A stretch of DNA of 64,000 nucleotides from Lepisosteus oculatus (Eukaryota > Chordata > Actinopteri > Semionotiformes > Lepisosteidae), in contig NC_090696.1 in NCBI RefSeq assembly GCF_040954835.1, positions 59,240,222 through 59,304,221 of the forward strand, given 5' to 3'. The notes under the pieces are model-generated. The model made no database searches, was not told where the DNA came from, and saw nothing but the letters and a program-made list of their open reading frames with translations. The first letter of the stretch is position 1. Every line of letters begins with the position of its first letter. The translations under genes and the position numbers were made by a program. This document shows positions 63,140-64,000 of the stretch, one piece after another.

Positions 63140-64000
63140 CAGTGCCTTGCGAAAGTATTCGGCCCCCTTGAACTTTTCAACCTTTTGCCACATTTCAGGC
63201 TTCAAACATAAAGATATACATTTTTTATTTTATGTGAAGAATCACCAACAAGTGGGACACAATTGTGAAGTGGAACGAAATCTATTGGATTTTTGAAACT
63301 TTTTTAACTAATAAAAAAATGAAAAGTGGGGCGTGCAAAATTATTCGGCCCCCTTGCGTTAATACTTTGTAGAGCCACCTTTTGCTGCGATTACAGCTGC
63401 AAGTCGCTTGGGGTATGTCTCTATCAGTTTTGCACATCGAGAGACTGAAATTCTTGCCCATTCTTCCTTGCAAAACAGCTCGAGCTCAGTGAGGTTGGAT
63501 GGAGAGCGTTTGTGAACAGCAGTTTTCAGCTCTTTCCACAGATTCTCGATTGGATTCAGGTCTGGACTTTGACTTGGCCATTCAAACACCTGGATACGTT
63601 TATTTGTGAACCATTCCTTTGTAGATTTTGCTGTATGTTTGGGATCATTGTCTTGTTGGAAGATAAATCTCCGTCCCAGTTTCAGGTCTTTTGCAGACTC
63701 CAACAGGTTTTCTTCCAGAATGGTCCTGTATTTGGCTGCATCCATCTTCCCCTCAATTTTAACCATCTTCCCTGTCCCTGCTGAAGAAAAGCAGGCCCAA
63801 ACCATGATGCTGCCACCACCATGTTTGACAGTGGGGATGGTGTGTTGAGGGTGATGAGCTGTGTTGCTTTTACGCCAAACATATCGTTTTGCATTGTGGC
63901 CAAAAAGTTCGATTTTGGTTTCATCTGACCAGAGCACCTTCTTCCACATGTTTGGGGTGTCTCCCAGGTGGCTTGTGGCAAACTTTAGACGAGACTTTTT
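63140..64000 (-). mobile_element. Tc1/mariner transposon, second copy (cut by window end)
   Basis: Same element as 41053-42682. The 861 visible bases align without gaps and with five substitutions (about 99.4% identity). It starts CAGTGCCTTGCG after a TA at 63138-63139. It lies in the cnga1 intron after 62705, opposite to the gene. The other end is beyond the window. Confidence 0.95.
63359..64000 (-). CDS. Tc1-family transposase, second copy, C-terminal part
   Basis: The - strand frame is open from the stop at 63359 to the window edge (214 codons including stop). It contains all three catalytic residues (WSDET, QQDNDPKHTA, PDLNPIENLW) and the KHGGGS box. Residues equivalent to 186, 222 and 271 of the first copy are H, E and S here. 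The N-terminal DNA-binding half is outside the window, so intactness of the whole ORF cannot be judged. Confidence 0.9.
   Translation of the reverse strand, partial: KKSRLKFATSHLGDTPNMWKKVLWSDETKIELFGHNAKRYVWRKSNTAHHPQHTIPTVKHGGGSIMVWACFSSAGTGKMVKIEGKMDAAKYRTILEENLLESAKDLKLGRRFIFQQDNDPKHTAKSTKEWFTNKRIQVFEWPSQSPDLNPIENLWKELKTAVHKRSPSNLTELELFCKEEWARISVSRCAKLIETYPKRLAAVIAAKGGSTKY

Overview
The window looks like ray-finned fish nuclear DNA. It is AT-rich, its genes are split by GT-AG introns, and it is littered with fish-type mobile elements: Tc1/mariner, tRNA-derived and 5S-rRNA-derived SINEs, Rex1/L2-like LINE fragments and solo LTRs. I cannot name the species. The gene content fits a lineage that kept the ancestral vertebrate order, but that is inference.

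Four protein-coding genes are supported. (1) 1-5527, + strand: the last six coding exons of txk, a TEC-family tyrosine kinase. The gene enters from the left edge at the kinase N-lobe. (2) 13110-13787, - strand: a single-exon 225-residue FN3/transmembrane gene of the fndc9 type. (3) 23602-33077, - strand: nipal1, a Mg2+ transporter of the NIPA family, complete in six coding exons (406 residues). (4) 57686-62705 and beyond, + strand: the first six coding exons of cnga1, the rod cGMP-gated channel alpha subunit, which runs off the right edge. Order and orientation of txk, nipal1 and cnga1 match human 4p12 (TXK-NIPAL1-CNGA1). The fndc9-type gene is unexpected there, because in mammals FNDC9 lies beside ITK/CYFIP2 and near NIPAL4 on the paralogous 5q33 block.

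Layout: 1-6.7 kb txk and its 3' UTR; 6.7-13.1 kb mostly unique intergenic DNA with a LINE fragment and an RFX X-box-like site; 13.1-13.8 kb fndc9-like with an ATT microsatellite just upstream; 13.9-23.5 kb mostly featureless apart from a candidate fndc9 leader exon, a SINE and a foldback remnant; 23.5-33.1 kb nipal1, with a 4.7-kb first intron full of nested SINEs; 33.1-57.6 kb a repeat-rich intergenic interval with an L2-like LINE, two or three candidate solo LTRs, a foldback element, 5S-derived SINEs and a 1630-bp Tc1 element with an intact 339-codon transposase; 57.7-64 kb cnga1, whose sixth visible intron carries a second, nearly identical Tc1 copy.

The genes do not form a shared pathway. 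They are an old syntenic block: a lymphoid-type kinase, an orphan membrane protein, a Mg2+ transporter and a photoreceptor channel. The most notable observations are the fndc9-type gene in the TXK/NIPAL1/CNGA1 block, a strong excess of the heptamer TACTGTA/TACAGTA in non-coding DNA, a 5S-headed SINE with a swapped 3' end and a perfect 17-bp target duplication, and the two 99.4% identical Tc1 copies.
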